NCBI RefSeq assembly: GCF_028867935.1
Contig: NZ_JAPQNS010000008.1
Span: 349,763-413,762, forward strand
DNA from: Flavobacterium sp. SUN052
GTDB lineage: Bacteria > Bacteroidota > Bacteroidia > Flavobacteriales > Flavobacteriaceae
Direction of reading: 5' to 3'
Length of the DNA: 64,000 nt
Position 1 is the first letter of the stretch, and every line of letters starts with the position of its first letter. A program made the translations under genes and the position numbers. Of this stretch, positions 26,672 to 39,600 are shown piece by piece. The notes below the pieces were generated by a model, which was not told where the DNA came from, did no database searches, and saw nothing but the letters and a program-made list of their open reading frames with translations.

Positions 26672-27649
26672 CTAAAAGTAACGCGGAGTCAGAATTTTGC
26701 TCTTGCCAAATCCAAACTCATACCGGAGCATGATTTCGTGTGAACTTGGTGCAATCTGACCTAAACGGCTGATGGTACGGTCGTATGCATAACCCAGCCG
26801 GAACTGATCGCTCATCTGTAACTCGACCATACCCACCAGGGCATCGTTGGTATACTGAGTAAACGAGTAGAACTGGTTTTTACGGAGCGATACACCCAAC
26901 GCTACGCGGTCGTTAAGCCAGAGGTTTACGTTGCCGTCGAAACCCAGCGGGGCGCCTTCAGCATACTTCACCAAAAAGGATGGCTTCAACTTCAGCGCGG
27001 GGCTTAACCCTACTACAAAACCACCCGCTGCGTAGGCATGCCGACGAACAACGGCACGGTTTGTTCCTGAATCGTAATCGGTCAACTTATTTTTAATAAG
27101 CCGGGGTACCGAAAGGCTCAGGTACGAGCGGTCGTTGCTCAGGTAGATACCCGTTCCGAAGTTGGGCAGCATCTTGTTGATGTTCTGGGCAAAGGCCGGA
27201 TCGGCCGATACACCCGCTGGAATCAGTTGAACTTCCGTCAGCCGAGCCATCAGGTTGGTGACACCACCCTGCAAGCCAAGAGCCAGCGTAGTGCGGTTAC
27301 CCATCTTGATTCGGAACGCATACGAAGCAACGGCTCCCGTTTCGTTGAACAGACCAATACGGTCGTTGTACAATTGCAGACCCACCCCTACCCGTTCGCG
27401 GTTCAGCGGCATGTCAATCGTGAATGTACCTGTTTGAGGGGCACCTTCCAAACCGATCCATTGGCTGCGATACATGGCCGTGGCACTTAGCACGTCGCGG
27501 CTACCGGCATAAGCAGGGTTCAGCGCCAGCATGTTGAACATGTACTGGGAGAACATTTTATCCTGCTGGGCCTGGACCTGGCTGCCGCCGACCCAGGAGG
27601 CCAGCAGCAGCACGATTGTCCAAAGTTTAGTTGAGAACTTATTCGACAT
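26672..27649 (-). CDS. PorP/SprF-family type IX secretion membrane protein
   Basis: This 325-residue PorP/SprF barrel has a signal peptide (to about 27, SQVQAQ), the family opening FSQYMFNMLALNPAYAGSRD (about 33-52) and SQWIGLEGAPQTGTFTIDMP-like sequence (about 68-87). The start codon is 5 bp after the stop of the giant adhesin gene, so the two are almost certainly translated from one message. This copies the sprB-sprF arrangement of gliding Bacteroidota, where SprF is needed for surface export of the adhesin. It is about 20 residues longer than the second copy at 23044-23967 and clearly a paralogue of it. Confidence 0.93.
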   Translation of the reverse strand: MSNKFSTKLWTIVLLLASWVGGSQVQAQQDKMFSQYMFNMLALNPAYAGSRDVLSATAMYRSQWIGLEGAPQTGTFTIDMPLNRERVGVGLQLYNDRIGLFNETGAVASYAFRIKMGNRTTLALGLQGGVTNLMARLTEVQLIPAGVSADPAFAQNINKMLPNFGTGIYLSNDRSYLSLSVPRLIKNKLTDYDSGTNRAVVRRHAYAAGGFVVGLSPALKLKPSFLVKYAEGAPLGFDGNVNLWLNDRVALGVSLRKNQFYSFTQYTNDALVGMVELQMSDQFRLGYAYDRTISRLGQIAPSSHEIMLRYEFGFGKSKILTPRYF

Positions 27650-27654
27650 CGGAA

Positions 27655-30600
27655 TTAGCGGTTAATCGTCATGTATCGTACATAGGTCCGGCCGTTCTCC
27701 AGTTTCACACGGTAGAAGTACGTTCCGTCTGGCACACCACCTACGTTATTTACCCGCACACCGGTGTTCGCTGTTCCATCCCAATCGTTCTTGTAATCAT
27801 CGCTCTTATAGACTGTTTGGCCCCAGCGGTTGAATACTTCGAGACTGATCGTCTGGTTCTGCGCTCCCCGAATTACGAACAGGTCGTTGATGTTATCACC
27901 GTTTGGCGAGAAGCCTTCTGGGATAAACACGGCCGAATCTGTTACGCGGAGAACCACCTGTGTTGCTTCGCCTTCCATGGCATCGGTTGGGTTGCGGTTT
28001 CCATTGACGTCGGGGTTAAGACCGCTTGTCGATATGTCCGTCACCTTGATGCTGTTGGCTAAGCCGCTTGCGTAGGCTGTATTGAGGAACGTAGTCGTCA
28101 GGCCGTTTGATTTAACATTGACGATGAACGTCAGTGTATCAGACCGTCCGGCTCCAAGGGTGCTGCTTTCCGGCAGAACCAGACGAACGTCTGAACCACC
28201 ATCGAAGCCTGCATTAACCTTGAGTCCACTACCAGTAGAAGCAATTGGTGTGCCAACTATTTTGAACGAAGCGCCATTCTGCTCATTAAATACTTTCGAG
28301 AGCGTATCGGTTATCGTTACGTTAGTCATTCCCACTGTACCGAAGTTTTTCACTACAGCCTGGAACGTCACGTCGTAGCTTCCGTCGTCCTTCATCAGCG
28401 TATCTTTCACCGACAGCGCGATGCCAATATACGACTTGTTCGGAACGCTGTTCAGCACTACCGGCGTTGGATCGTTGCTGGTGCGTGGGTCGAGGTTGTT
28501 CTTCGGATCAGGGTTTGTACCTGCCGTTGATGTATCCGCTACCATTACACCTGCCGATGTTTTAGCCATAGCTACTGCCGAGTTGTAGAACGTCAGCGAG
28601 TCGGCGTTTTTCACGTTTACACGAACCGTGAAGGCCAACGTGCGGCTCGTGCCTTTAGGCAGCGTGCTCGACGAGTCAACCAGCATGTTAGTCAGCAGAC
28701 CTTGTCCGGTGTACAGTGTATCGGCCTTCAAACCTGCGTCAGCCGTTGCCTTGATCCGATTGCTCAGGATCAGTGCTCCCCGGTTGAACGTGTTCGAGAG
28801 GTTATCCACTACCTGTACATTTTTCAGATCAGCTGTACCAAGGTTCGATACTTTGATCGTGTACGGTACGTCGAAGATACCTTCTTCAACCATCACTGGC
28901 GTTCCAACCGATTTAGCCACACCCAGCAGGGCTTCTGGCAGATCGAATCGTACGGCTGTTTTCTGGTTACCAGCAGGCGTTGGATCAATACCGTTGTTCG
29001 ACAAATCGCTCACCGTCATACCGGTGCTGGCAATTAAGCCTGAGCCCAGCACTGAGCTGTAGAACGGACCGTTGCTACCGTTTGGCATGATGTTCACCGT
29101 GATCAACACAGTATCCATCTCGCCAACCGCCAACTTGCTATCAGCCAGCAGGAGGTTCGTGTTGGTGGTGCCATTGTAGCCCGTGTTTGCCAGCAAGTTG
29201 CTGTTGGCACGAGTTGTTGGACCACTCACCACCGTGAACACCGCTGGAGATGGGAAGGCTTTCACCAGGCTATCGCTCAGTGATACGTTCGTCAATTCTT
29301 TCTCGCCGAAGTTCTTCACCGTGATTTTGTAGGTCACGTTGTACGAATTGTCAGGCTGCTTCACCGACGACACAGCGGCCAGAGCTACCCCGATTGGGTT
29401 CACTGGTGACTGCTTGTTTTCGAGGGTGAACACCGTTGCACCCGTGTTGTTGTTCGGGTTGCCATCGCCATCTGGGTCAGCATCCGAACCGTTCACCGAA
29501 GCATCTTCCGTTGCACTTGCCCCCGACATAGCTGAGGCCATAGCGGTGTTTGAGAACGTACGGTTCGTGTTGCTCGGATCAATTTTCACTTTAGCGCTCA
29601 GGAAGAAGTACGTTGTTGCCGAAGCTTTCAGCGTGCCGTTACCATCGAACATTTTCGTATCGCCCGTCAGGAATGCTGGGTTAAACGTCAGTTTGAAGTT
29701 ATCAGCATCAGTTGTCGCTACTGCCACCTCCTGAATTGTGTGCGAACCGAATACCGCTTTCAGATCATCGGTAACCTGTACTTTCGTCAGGTCAGAATCA
29801 CCGTAGTTCGTCAAACGGAAACCGTACTCAACCTCGAAGGTACTGTCGGTCAACATTTTCTGGCTTGTCAGAATCTTAGCCAAACCAATCATACCCGGAC
29901 GTGCGGCCGACGTATCGGCAATGGTCACGCTCGACTTGTTATTGGTCATGTTAGGATCGATCTGATCAGCGTAAGTAATCTCCGCCGTGTTTACGATCGC
30001 TCCCTTCTGCGTTGCCCGAGCTTGGAACGTGATGGTCTCTGCCGTATTAGCGGCCAGAACACCCCACCATTTCGTGATGGCTCCGTTGCTCACATTGTAG
30101 TTACCCTGCGCAGGCACCAGTTCCAGACCAGCTGGCAGCACGTCGCGAACATTTACGTTCGTGGCTGGCTTAGCACTTGAGTTCTGTACCGTAATGGTAT
30201 ACGTTACAACTTCTCCGCGGTTCAGCGCTGTTTTGCTGGCTGTTTTGGTGATTGCCAGATCAGCACGTACTGTGTCTGTTGCGCAATTGAACGTTTTCAC
30301 TTCGATGGCCGCTGGAGCACTTACACAACCTGCACTGTTGGTGCGGAATGCGTAGAATGTACCGTCGGTCACCGCGTCGGGGCGCATCACCAACCCTGAG
30401 GTTGGCGATGTTCCCATGCGGAATGCATATGTAGTGCCTTCTGCAACTTTCTCGTCAATAGCCGTGGTCAAGTCAACAGTTGTAGCTGGGCAGATGTTGC
30501 GCTTGTTAGACACCAGCGGTGCTGCGAGCGTTTCACCAATCGTTACAACTACGTCTTCTGACTTCAGTGAGCTACAGCCTGCCTTGTCGAAGGCCTGAAC

Positions 30601-33600
30601 ACTGTAGGTACCGCTCGACTTAACGACGATGCGGTTTCCTACGGCCCGGTTGCTCCAAATGTAGCTGTCGCCTGCTGATGCTTCCAGAACAACCGAGTCA
30701 CCAGCACACAGGTTGGTTGAACCCAGAGCCCGAATAGTCGGAATGTCTTTCACACCCTCAATTGTCAGCACCATTTCGTCTTTGGCAGCCGCACACACTG
30801 CATTTGGTGTGCGAACTGACATTGACAGCGTTACTTTACCAGCAGCTACGTCAGCAACTGAAGGCATATACGTTGGCGTTTTCGAGAATGGATCGTCGAA
30901 CTTACCGGTACCAGTGCTGGTCCATTGTACAGTTACGTCCTCTCCCGTTGCCTTACCACTCAATTTGTACGTTTTAGCCGCACAAATCTTGTCGTCACGA
31001 CCAGCGTCAGCAGTCAGCGGGTTCTTATCGCATGGTACTGGCTGACCTCCGCACGTTGTAATCTGAACATTGATTACTGAGCCAAGGCTGTAGCAACCAC
31101 CGGTTGTTTTCTCGAAGGCGTAGTAAACACCTGAGCGACCAACTGCGCTTGGGTTATTCACCCGATTGTTCTCACGTGGTGTGCTGCTTGTGAAGAATTC
31201 GATCACACCGCCTGTTGTGGCTACGGCTGATGTTACCCCATTGGCGAGGTTCACCACCGTAAACGGACAGGTATTGGTGAGGTCTTTCGTTACTGGCGGA
31301 GCCACTTTCGAGCCGACATTCACCGTCAGGATGTTCGATACAGCACTCTTACAGTTGTTCGAGGTGCAGCACTGTGCTGTGTAGGTTACGTTGCGAGCTG
31401 GTGATACCGAGATACGGGTACCAACTTCTCCGTTCGACCAGATGGTGTAAGCACCAGCTGGGCAACCTTTAGCTGACAGGATCACTGGCGAACCAAAGCA
31501 AGAGTTTACGCTCGTTGCAGTTGTTGTACCTGAAACCAGGATACTTACCGTTGGCGCATTCGGACCACCAATGTTTACTGTAGTAACAGGTGAGTAGTCG
31601 CTGAAGCAGCCGCCGTACTGACAACGCACGCGGTAGGTATGGTTTGCTTCCGTTGGTGTTACGATGATCGACGAAGTCGTTTCACCACTTTCCCACTGGA
31701 ACCGGCCATTTGTGCAACCTACAGCTTCGAGTGTTGTTTGCTCACCGATGCAGATGGTTGGCTTGTTCGAGAGCACCGTTGGTGGCAATGGAACAATCAC
31801 ATCAACATCCAGGCTGGCAGACTCCTTGCTCGTACAACCATCAATGGTGCAGGTTGCCATTACCCATACCGTCTGAATGACTGGGTTGATGACAATGTAC
31901 TGACCAGTCATGTTGTTCGACCACTGAACTGTACCGTTCTCACAACCTGTGGCAGTCAGCGTCAGCGATGAGCCAGCGCATACCGTCAGCGACGGACCGT
32001 AGAGTGTTGGCGGAGCAACTGTTTTCACAAGCACTGGAACACCTGTTCCGTCGAGTGATGCGCAGATGCGGTTCTGAGCAATCAGGCTGGCTACATCGCT
32101 TGCTTTCGTTGTGCCTAACTGTACTACCGACAGGTCGAGGTAGTTTGGCGTTGCAGGCGTTGCGTTGTATACCAGTGTATGAATGCGATACGTTGCGTTC
32201 ACATCATCAACCGTGAAGGTTGGTGTTGTGCTTGTTTTCTGAATGACCAGATCCGTTCCTTTCGTCAGGACATAGAGTACCGAGTAACCGGTTGGCACAG
32301 CAGCATCGCCATTTGGTATGGCCGAGATCGATACGGTGCTTGAGCTGCCAGCACATACAGTACCTGACTCCGTGCGGAGCGTACCGGCTGATGCCAGACA
32401 AGAAGCATTCGTAGTAATCGTCACCGCTGCTGATCCTTCGCTCAGGCAGGTACGGAATTTACAGAAAGCCTGGTAGCTCTGTGTACCCGTTACTGATACC
32501 ACGATTGACGTTGTTGTTGCGCCGTTCATCCATTGTGGAGTACCCGACGGACAAGTGGCGGTCAGGGTTACGCTCTCACCCGGCTGAACCAGCGTTGCCG
32601 AAGCAACAACCGTTGGTGGGGTTGGCGAAACAACCGTGATCGTGTAGATGTTCGAGCTTGCGCTTACACAAACACCATTGCGGCAGGTTACTGAGTAGCC
32701 GGTTGTTATGATCGGACGAACCGTAATTGAACCAGTAGTTTCACCTGTGCTCCAGATTGGTGTACCTGTGCAGTTCTGAATAGTCAGTTCAACTGATTCG
32801 CCTGGGCAAATCAACGATTCGCTGCATACAACTGTTGGCGTTGGCAGTGGCGTAATGCGAACCCGAATAACGTTCGAGCGTGGCGTACCGCAGGCAGTAC
32901 CTGTGCGGCACACGGCGTAGAACTCATTCATGTCGACTGTTGGCGTCACCGTAACGATGTTGCCTACCTGACCATCTGACCAAATCACCGTGCCACTAGC
33001 ACAGCCTGTTGCTGTCAGTGAGATTGGCTCACCACCGCAAACTACTGTTTTAGAAGCAGCAACTGTTGGTGCTGTACCCTGGCTTGTGTTCACCGTTACA
33101 AGTTCGCTGTTCGAGCCAGCGCTCCGGCACGTGCCAATCATACAGGAAGCCGAGTAGCTCTTGGTTTCGGTTGGCATAATAACAATGCTCGCTCCCGTTG
33201 CACCCGTGCTCCATACAATTGTACCAGCGGCACATCCATCAGCAGTCAACGTTACGCTTTCACCAGAGCAAACAATTGGCTTGCTTGGGCGACGTACCGA
33301 TGGCGGTGTTGGATTCACGACAGCAATAGATGCCGGCACCGATGCATCGCTGATACACTCGCGCACTTTGCAGGTTGCGAAGTAGCTGATGTTCGTCGAT
33401 GGCGTTACCACAAGGGTGTTACCCGTTGCCCCGTTGCTCCACTGAATCGTTCCGTCTGCACAACCCGAAGCGGTGAGCGTTACGCTGCTGTATGCACAGA
33501 CCGTTAAGCTGCTTGGGGTAATAACTGGTACAGTTGGCTTCACAATCCGGATCACGTAGTTATCCGATTGTGGGCTGCGGCACGTACCATTCGTGCAGGT

Positions 33601-36600
33601 CACGAAGTAGGTATGATTTGCATCTGTTGGGTAAACCACAATGCGGGTTGTTGACTCTCCCGTGCTCCAGAGTGGTGTTCCCGTACAGCCGTTCACCGTC
33701 AGTTCGACACTTTCGCCTGGGCAGGCCGTTGTCGTGCTGCATGTTACTGTTGGCTTCGGCATATCGTTAGCCAGATCAATTACTTTCTCAGCTTGTGGGC
33801 TCAGGCAGTTACCGATCCGACAGTTAGCCGTGATTGTTGTACGACCATTGATCATAGTTGAGATCACCGAACCGGTTGCTCCCGTTGACCACAGAACCGT
33901 ACCACCTTCACAACCTGTTGCTGTCAAGCTTACCAGACCACCAACACAGATACTGTTCGCACTGGCCACAAGTGTTGGAGCCAATGGGTTGTTCACCCGG
34001 ATTGTGATTGGGTTAGAAGCAGGGCTGATGCAGCTACCTACTACACAACTTGCGGTGTATGTAGTTGTCACTTGCGGAGCCACGCTGATCGACGCACCCG
34101 TCATACCGTTTGACCAGATCACAGAGCTTGTACATCCAGTAGCGGTGAGCGTTGACCGATCGCCTTTACAGATGTCAGTAAGCGCACAGGTGATGTGTGG
34201 TGCTGCAATGTTGCAAACTACCACTGGCACCTGGAAGGTTACCACTGCTGTGTCGTTTTCTGGTTTGCTTGGATCATTGTTTGTTCCGTTAATCACCGCT
34301 GTGGCCGAGATAGTACCCGTTCCTGTGACAACTACTTCGACAAACAGATTCCGACACTGACCAACGGCCATTGTGCCGATGCTCCAAGATCCCGTTGCTG
34401 GATTGTAGGCACCTACGGATGGGCTTGCGCTTACGTACGATACCGTTGATGGCAGCGGGAAGTTAACGTCTACATTCTGACCGACCGCTGGGCCGTTGTT
34501 ACAAGCTGTCAGTACATACGTTACCGTTTGACCGACGCTGTATGAACCACCTGGAGTAAGCGTTCCGGTTATAGCGAGGTCGGCTTTGCACTGACCTACT
34601 ACCACTGTTACGGATGAGCGCTCAGTGCTTACGCAACCATCAATGCTCACTGCTTCAGCGTAATAAACCGTAGTAGCTGTTGGCGTAATCGTCAGCTTAC
34701 CAGCATTGGCTGTATTTCCGAGGAATGTTCCAGCCTGATCGTACCAGTTGATACGTGCACCCTGAGCAGAGAAACCAATCAGTTTGGTGCTTTGACCCTG
34801 GCAAACCAGTTCGTCGTCGCAAGCCACACCAATCGGAGCGTCTGGGCGCTCGTTGATATCAACCACTACATTCGATGAGGCCGTTGTACAAACTCCCTCG
34901 CCGTCAGGATCGTTGGTTGTTCCCGTGATCGTTACTAATTCGTTGGCAATGTCTGCTGCCGATGGCGTGTACGTTGCACTTGAGCCAGCCGTTACAAACG
35001 TACCTGAGCCTGTTGATGTCCAGGTTACACTGGTAGCACCGCCACCAAGCGTAGCTGTCAGCACCACCGATTCGCCTTCGCAAATCGACTTGCCAGGACC
35101 AAGCGCGATGGTTGCCGGATTGCGGCAATCACATGCTACACCTTCTACAGTCAGGATTGCTGGATTGCCGTAGCAACCGTTGAGCGAGCGCTCGAACAAG
35201 TAGTACTTGCCTGGGCCTACTGCCGTAATATTCGTTACCAATGGCGACGTTGTTGCCAGACCCGTGTGCCACTCGAATACGTTTGTACCTGTTGTGGTGC
35301 TTGAGTAAACCGAAGTAAGGTTTACTGTAGCCCGACCGATACATACCGTAATCCGCTCTGGACACGTTGGGGTTGGCGGCTTGCGCGTTACTTCAATCGC
35401 AACCGGCGTACGTGGACAAGTCGACGCTACCATACCAACAACCTCTCCGTAATAAACGGTTGTTGTTGTCGGCTGAACTGTCAGCGCCTGACCACTGGTT
35501 GTTGTTCCAACAAATCCGTTAGTGCCCGTTGGGGTCAGATACCAGTTGATTGTTGCAGAACCAGATGCTGTGCCCGTGATCATAGCCATGTCGCCTTCAC
35601 AAATTGTGCTGCTAGTGCCACTTGCTACTATGACTACTGAGTTACAAGTTGCGACAGGGATTAAGCCTGCGTCTACTGTTGTTAGGTTTTGACCCGCCGT
35701 CAGAACGTAGGTTCCTGTTGCACCACCCACACCAGCATCGCTGTCTGTGTCATCACTACCCGAGTTAGGAACCGTAAACGTAGATCCATTCGGTGCCGTG
35801 AACACAACCGAGTATGTACCTGGCATCAAACCAGTGAAGCTGTAGAAGCCCGTTGAATTGGTTGTTGTTGTGGTAACCAATGATCCATTGCTATACAGAG
35901 TCACCGTTACACCACTAACACCTGGTTCAGTTGGGTCTTGCTGTCCGTTACCATTTGTATCACTCCAGACAAAGTCGCCCAGAGAGGCTGGCAACAGTAT
36001 CAGACCGGCATCAACCGTTAAATTCTGCTCACCTGCACTCAAGCTATAAACGCCCGTTGCGCCACCTACACCAGCATCACTATCTGTGGCATCAGGAGCC
36101 ACATTAGCCGTGGTGAAGGTATAACCGTTTGGAGCGGTGAACACTACTGAGTATTGACCTGGGTCCAGGTTAGTGAACAGGTACGTTCCTGAAGTCGAGG
36201 TCGTCTGAGTAGCCACTGCACTGCCATTGCTGTACAGCGTTACCGTTACACCAGATACGCCTGTCTCCGTTGGGTCCTGCTGACCGTTGCCATTAGCATC
36301 CAACCATACGTAGTTACCCAAGCTGGCTTTCAGCGGAATCAGACCGGCATCGATCGTTGGGTTGTTCTCACCCGCTGACAGACTTACGATACCCGTTGCG
36401 CCCAACTGACCCGTCAAACTGTTCACGTTCGAGTCGGTAGCAGGGTTGCCCTGTAGACCCGTGGTGAACGTTGTGCCAACTGGTGCAGTGAAGACTACGT
36501 AGTACTGACCTGGTGCTAAACCAGTGAAGCTGTAGAAACCAGACGTGTTAGTTGTTGTGCTGTTGATTGCAGTAGGAATACCCACCATATACAACTGAGC

Positions 36601-39600
36601 CACAACACCCGGAACTGGCGGTTCAACGCCCATTGGTCCCTGCTGACCATCACCGTTATTATCAAACCAGACGTAATCGCCCAGACTTGCAATAACAGGT
36701 AGAATACCAGCGTCGATCGTTGGGTTATTCTCACCAGGCGTCAGGCTCACAATACCTGTGCTACCGCTTGTTCCTGTTGAGCTCGTCACGTTCGAATCAT
36801 TTGTTCTGTCCGTACCTGACAGCGGAGATGTAAAGGTTACACTTGCTGGACCAGTAAATACGACGTAGTAGCTACCTGGATTCAGACCAGTGAACGTATA
36901 CAAACCAGATGTTGACGTTACCGTAGTCGAAACAACGGTACCGCTTGTCGCATCATACAGCGTTACACCGATCCCTGGAACACCTTGCTCACCTGGGTCT
37001 TGTACACCGTTGCTGTTTTGGTCTAACCATACATAATCACCCAATGAAGCTGGTAGCGGAATCAGACCCGCATCAACCGTCAGGTTCTGCTCACCCGCGC
37101 TCAGGCTATAAACACCCGTGGCACCACCTACGCCCGCATCGCTGTCTGTATCATCAGGTGACACATTAGCCGTGGTGAAGGTGTAACCAGCCGGTGCCGT
37201 GAACACCACTGAGTACTGACCGGGGTCCAGATTGGTGAACAAGTACGTGCCTGAAGTCGAGGTCGTCTGAGTAGCCACCGCGCTGCCATTGCTGAACAGC
37301 GTTACCGTTACACCAGATACGCCCGTTTCGGTTGGATCTTGCTGACCGTTCTTGTTGGTGTCAAACCAGACATAGTTGCCCAGGCTTGCTTTCAACGGAA
37401 TCAGACCCGCGTCAATCGTCGGGTTGTTCTCTCCAGCGCTCAGACTTACGATACCCGTGGCACCTAACTGACCAGTCAGGCTGTTCACGTTCGAGTCAGT
37501 GGCAGGATTACCCTGTAGACCTGTTGTGAACGTAGAGCCCACTGGTGCAGTGAAGACCACATAGTACTGACCTGGCTGTAAGCCGGTGAAGCTGTAGAAA
37601 CCAGATGTATTCGTAGTGGTGCTGCCGATTGGAGTCGGTGTGCCCACCACATACAACTGAGCCACGACGCCTGGAACCGGTGGCTCCACAGCGGGTGCGC
37701 CCTGCTGACCATCGCCATTGTTGTCATACCAGACGTAGTCGCCCAGGCTGGCCAGCAGCGGAATCAGACCCGCATCAATGGTTGGGTTGTTCTCCCCTGC
37801 CGTCAGGCTCACTACCGACGTACCGCCCAACTGACCCGTCACGCTGTTCACGTTCGAATCGGTGGCGGGGTTACCCTGTAGACCTGTCGTGAAGGTTGTA
37901 CCAACCGGTGCGGTGAAGACAACCTGGTAATCACCTGGCGTCAGACCGGTAAATGAGTACAAGCCCGAAGTAGACGTTGTCGTTGTTGTTACAACCGTAC
38001 CGTTATTATATAAGGTAACAAGTACGCCAGGAACGCCCGGTTCTGTGGGGTCCTGAACACCATTACCATTTGTATCACTCCATACATAATCACCCAATGA
38101 AGCTGGTAGCGGAATCAGACCCGCATCAACCGTCAGGTTCTGCTCACCCGCGCTCAGGCTATAAACACCCGTGGCACCACCTACGCCCGCATCGCTGTCT
38201 GTATCATCAGGTGACACATTAGCCGTGGTGAAGGTGTAACCAGCCGGTGCCGTGAACACCACTGAGTACTGACCGGGGTCCAGATTGGTGAACAAGTACG
38301 TGCCTGAAGTCGAGGTCGTCTGAGTAGCCACCGCGCTGCCATTGCTGAACAGCGTTACCGTTACACCAGATACGCCCGTTTCGGTTGGATCCTGCTGACC
38401 GTTCTTGTTGGTGTCAAACCAGACATAGTTGCCCAGGCTGGCTTTCAACGGAATCAGACCCGCGTCAATCGTTGGGTTGTTCTCCCCAGCGCTCAGACTT
38501 ACAATACCTGTTGCGCCAAGTTGACCAGTCAGGCTGTTCACGTTCGAGTCAGTGGCAGGATTACCCTGTAGACCTGTTGTGAACGTAGAGCCCACTGGTG
38601 CAGTGAAGACCACATAGTACTGACCTGGCTGTAAGCCGGTGAAGCTGTAGAAACCAGACGTGTTGGTAGTGGTGCTGCCGATTGGAGTCGGTGTACCGAC
38701 CGCATACAACTGAGCCACGACGCCTGGAACCGGTGGCTCCACAGCGGGTGCGCCCTGCTGACCATCGCCATTGTTGTCATACCAGACGTAGTCGCCCAGG
38801 CTGGCCAGCAGCGGAATCAGACCCGCATCAATGGTTGGGTTGTTCTCCCCTGCCGTCAGGCTCACTACCGACGTACCGCCCAACTGACCCGTCACGCTGT
38901 TCACGTTTGAATCAGTAGCATTGCTAGTGCCAGCCAGTGGCGTAGTAAAGGTTGTGCCCGCTGGTGCCGTGAAGACAACCTGGTAATCACCCGGAGTCAA
39001 GCCCGTAAACGAGTACAAGCCCGAAGCCGATGTCGTGGTGGTAGCCACGGCCGATCCGTTACTGTATAAGGTAGCGGTCACATTGGCCACACCCGTTTCG
39101 GTGGGGTCTTGTACGCCGTTGCCATTCGTATCTAACCATACATAATCACCCAGGGATGCTGGTAACGGAATTAAACCCGCATCGACTGTTGTGTTGCTTT
39201 CGCCACCACTCAGTGTGTAGGTTTGTGTTTGCCCCGTTAATGGATTCGCGTCGCTGTCTACTACATCGGCACCCGTACCGCTAATTGGAGCAGTCGAGTT
39301 AGCTGAAGTATACGTATACCCGTTTGGTGCCGTAAAGACCACATAGTATTCACCAGGAATCAGATCAGGAAATAAATACTTTCCGTTTCCGTCCGTCGTC
39401 GTCGTAGATAAAGCGGTTGTGCTGCCCGGCTGGAAAAGCTGAACCGTCACACCTGGAACGGGAGGCTCCAGCGCTGCTGTACCCTGCTGTCCATCACGAT
39501 TATTATCTAACCACACATAGTCGCCCAAACTGGCCAATGGACCTGGGTCGACCTGAATACTACAACAGTTCGCTGCCTGACATCCACTCAGGGATGCAGC

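Noticed and set aside
35640..39545. Regular DNA repeats that might suggest a CRISPR array
   Set aside because: The units are about 351 bp, translate in one frame into SdrD_B-like domains, and have no short repeat/spacer structure or cas genes.
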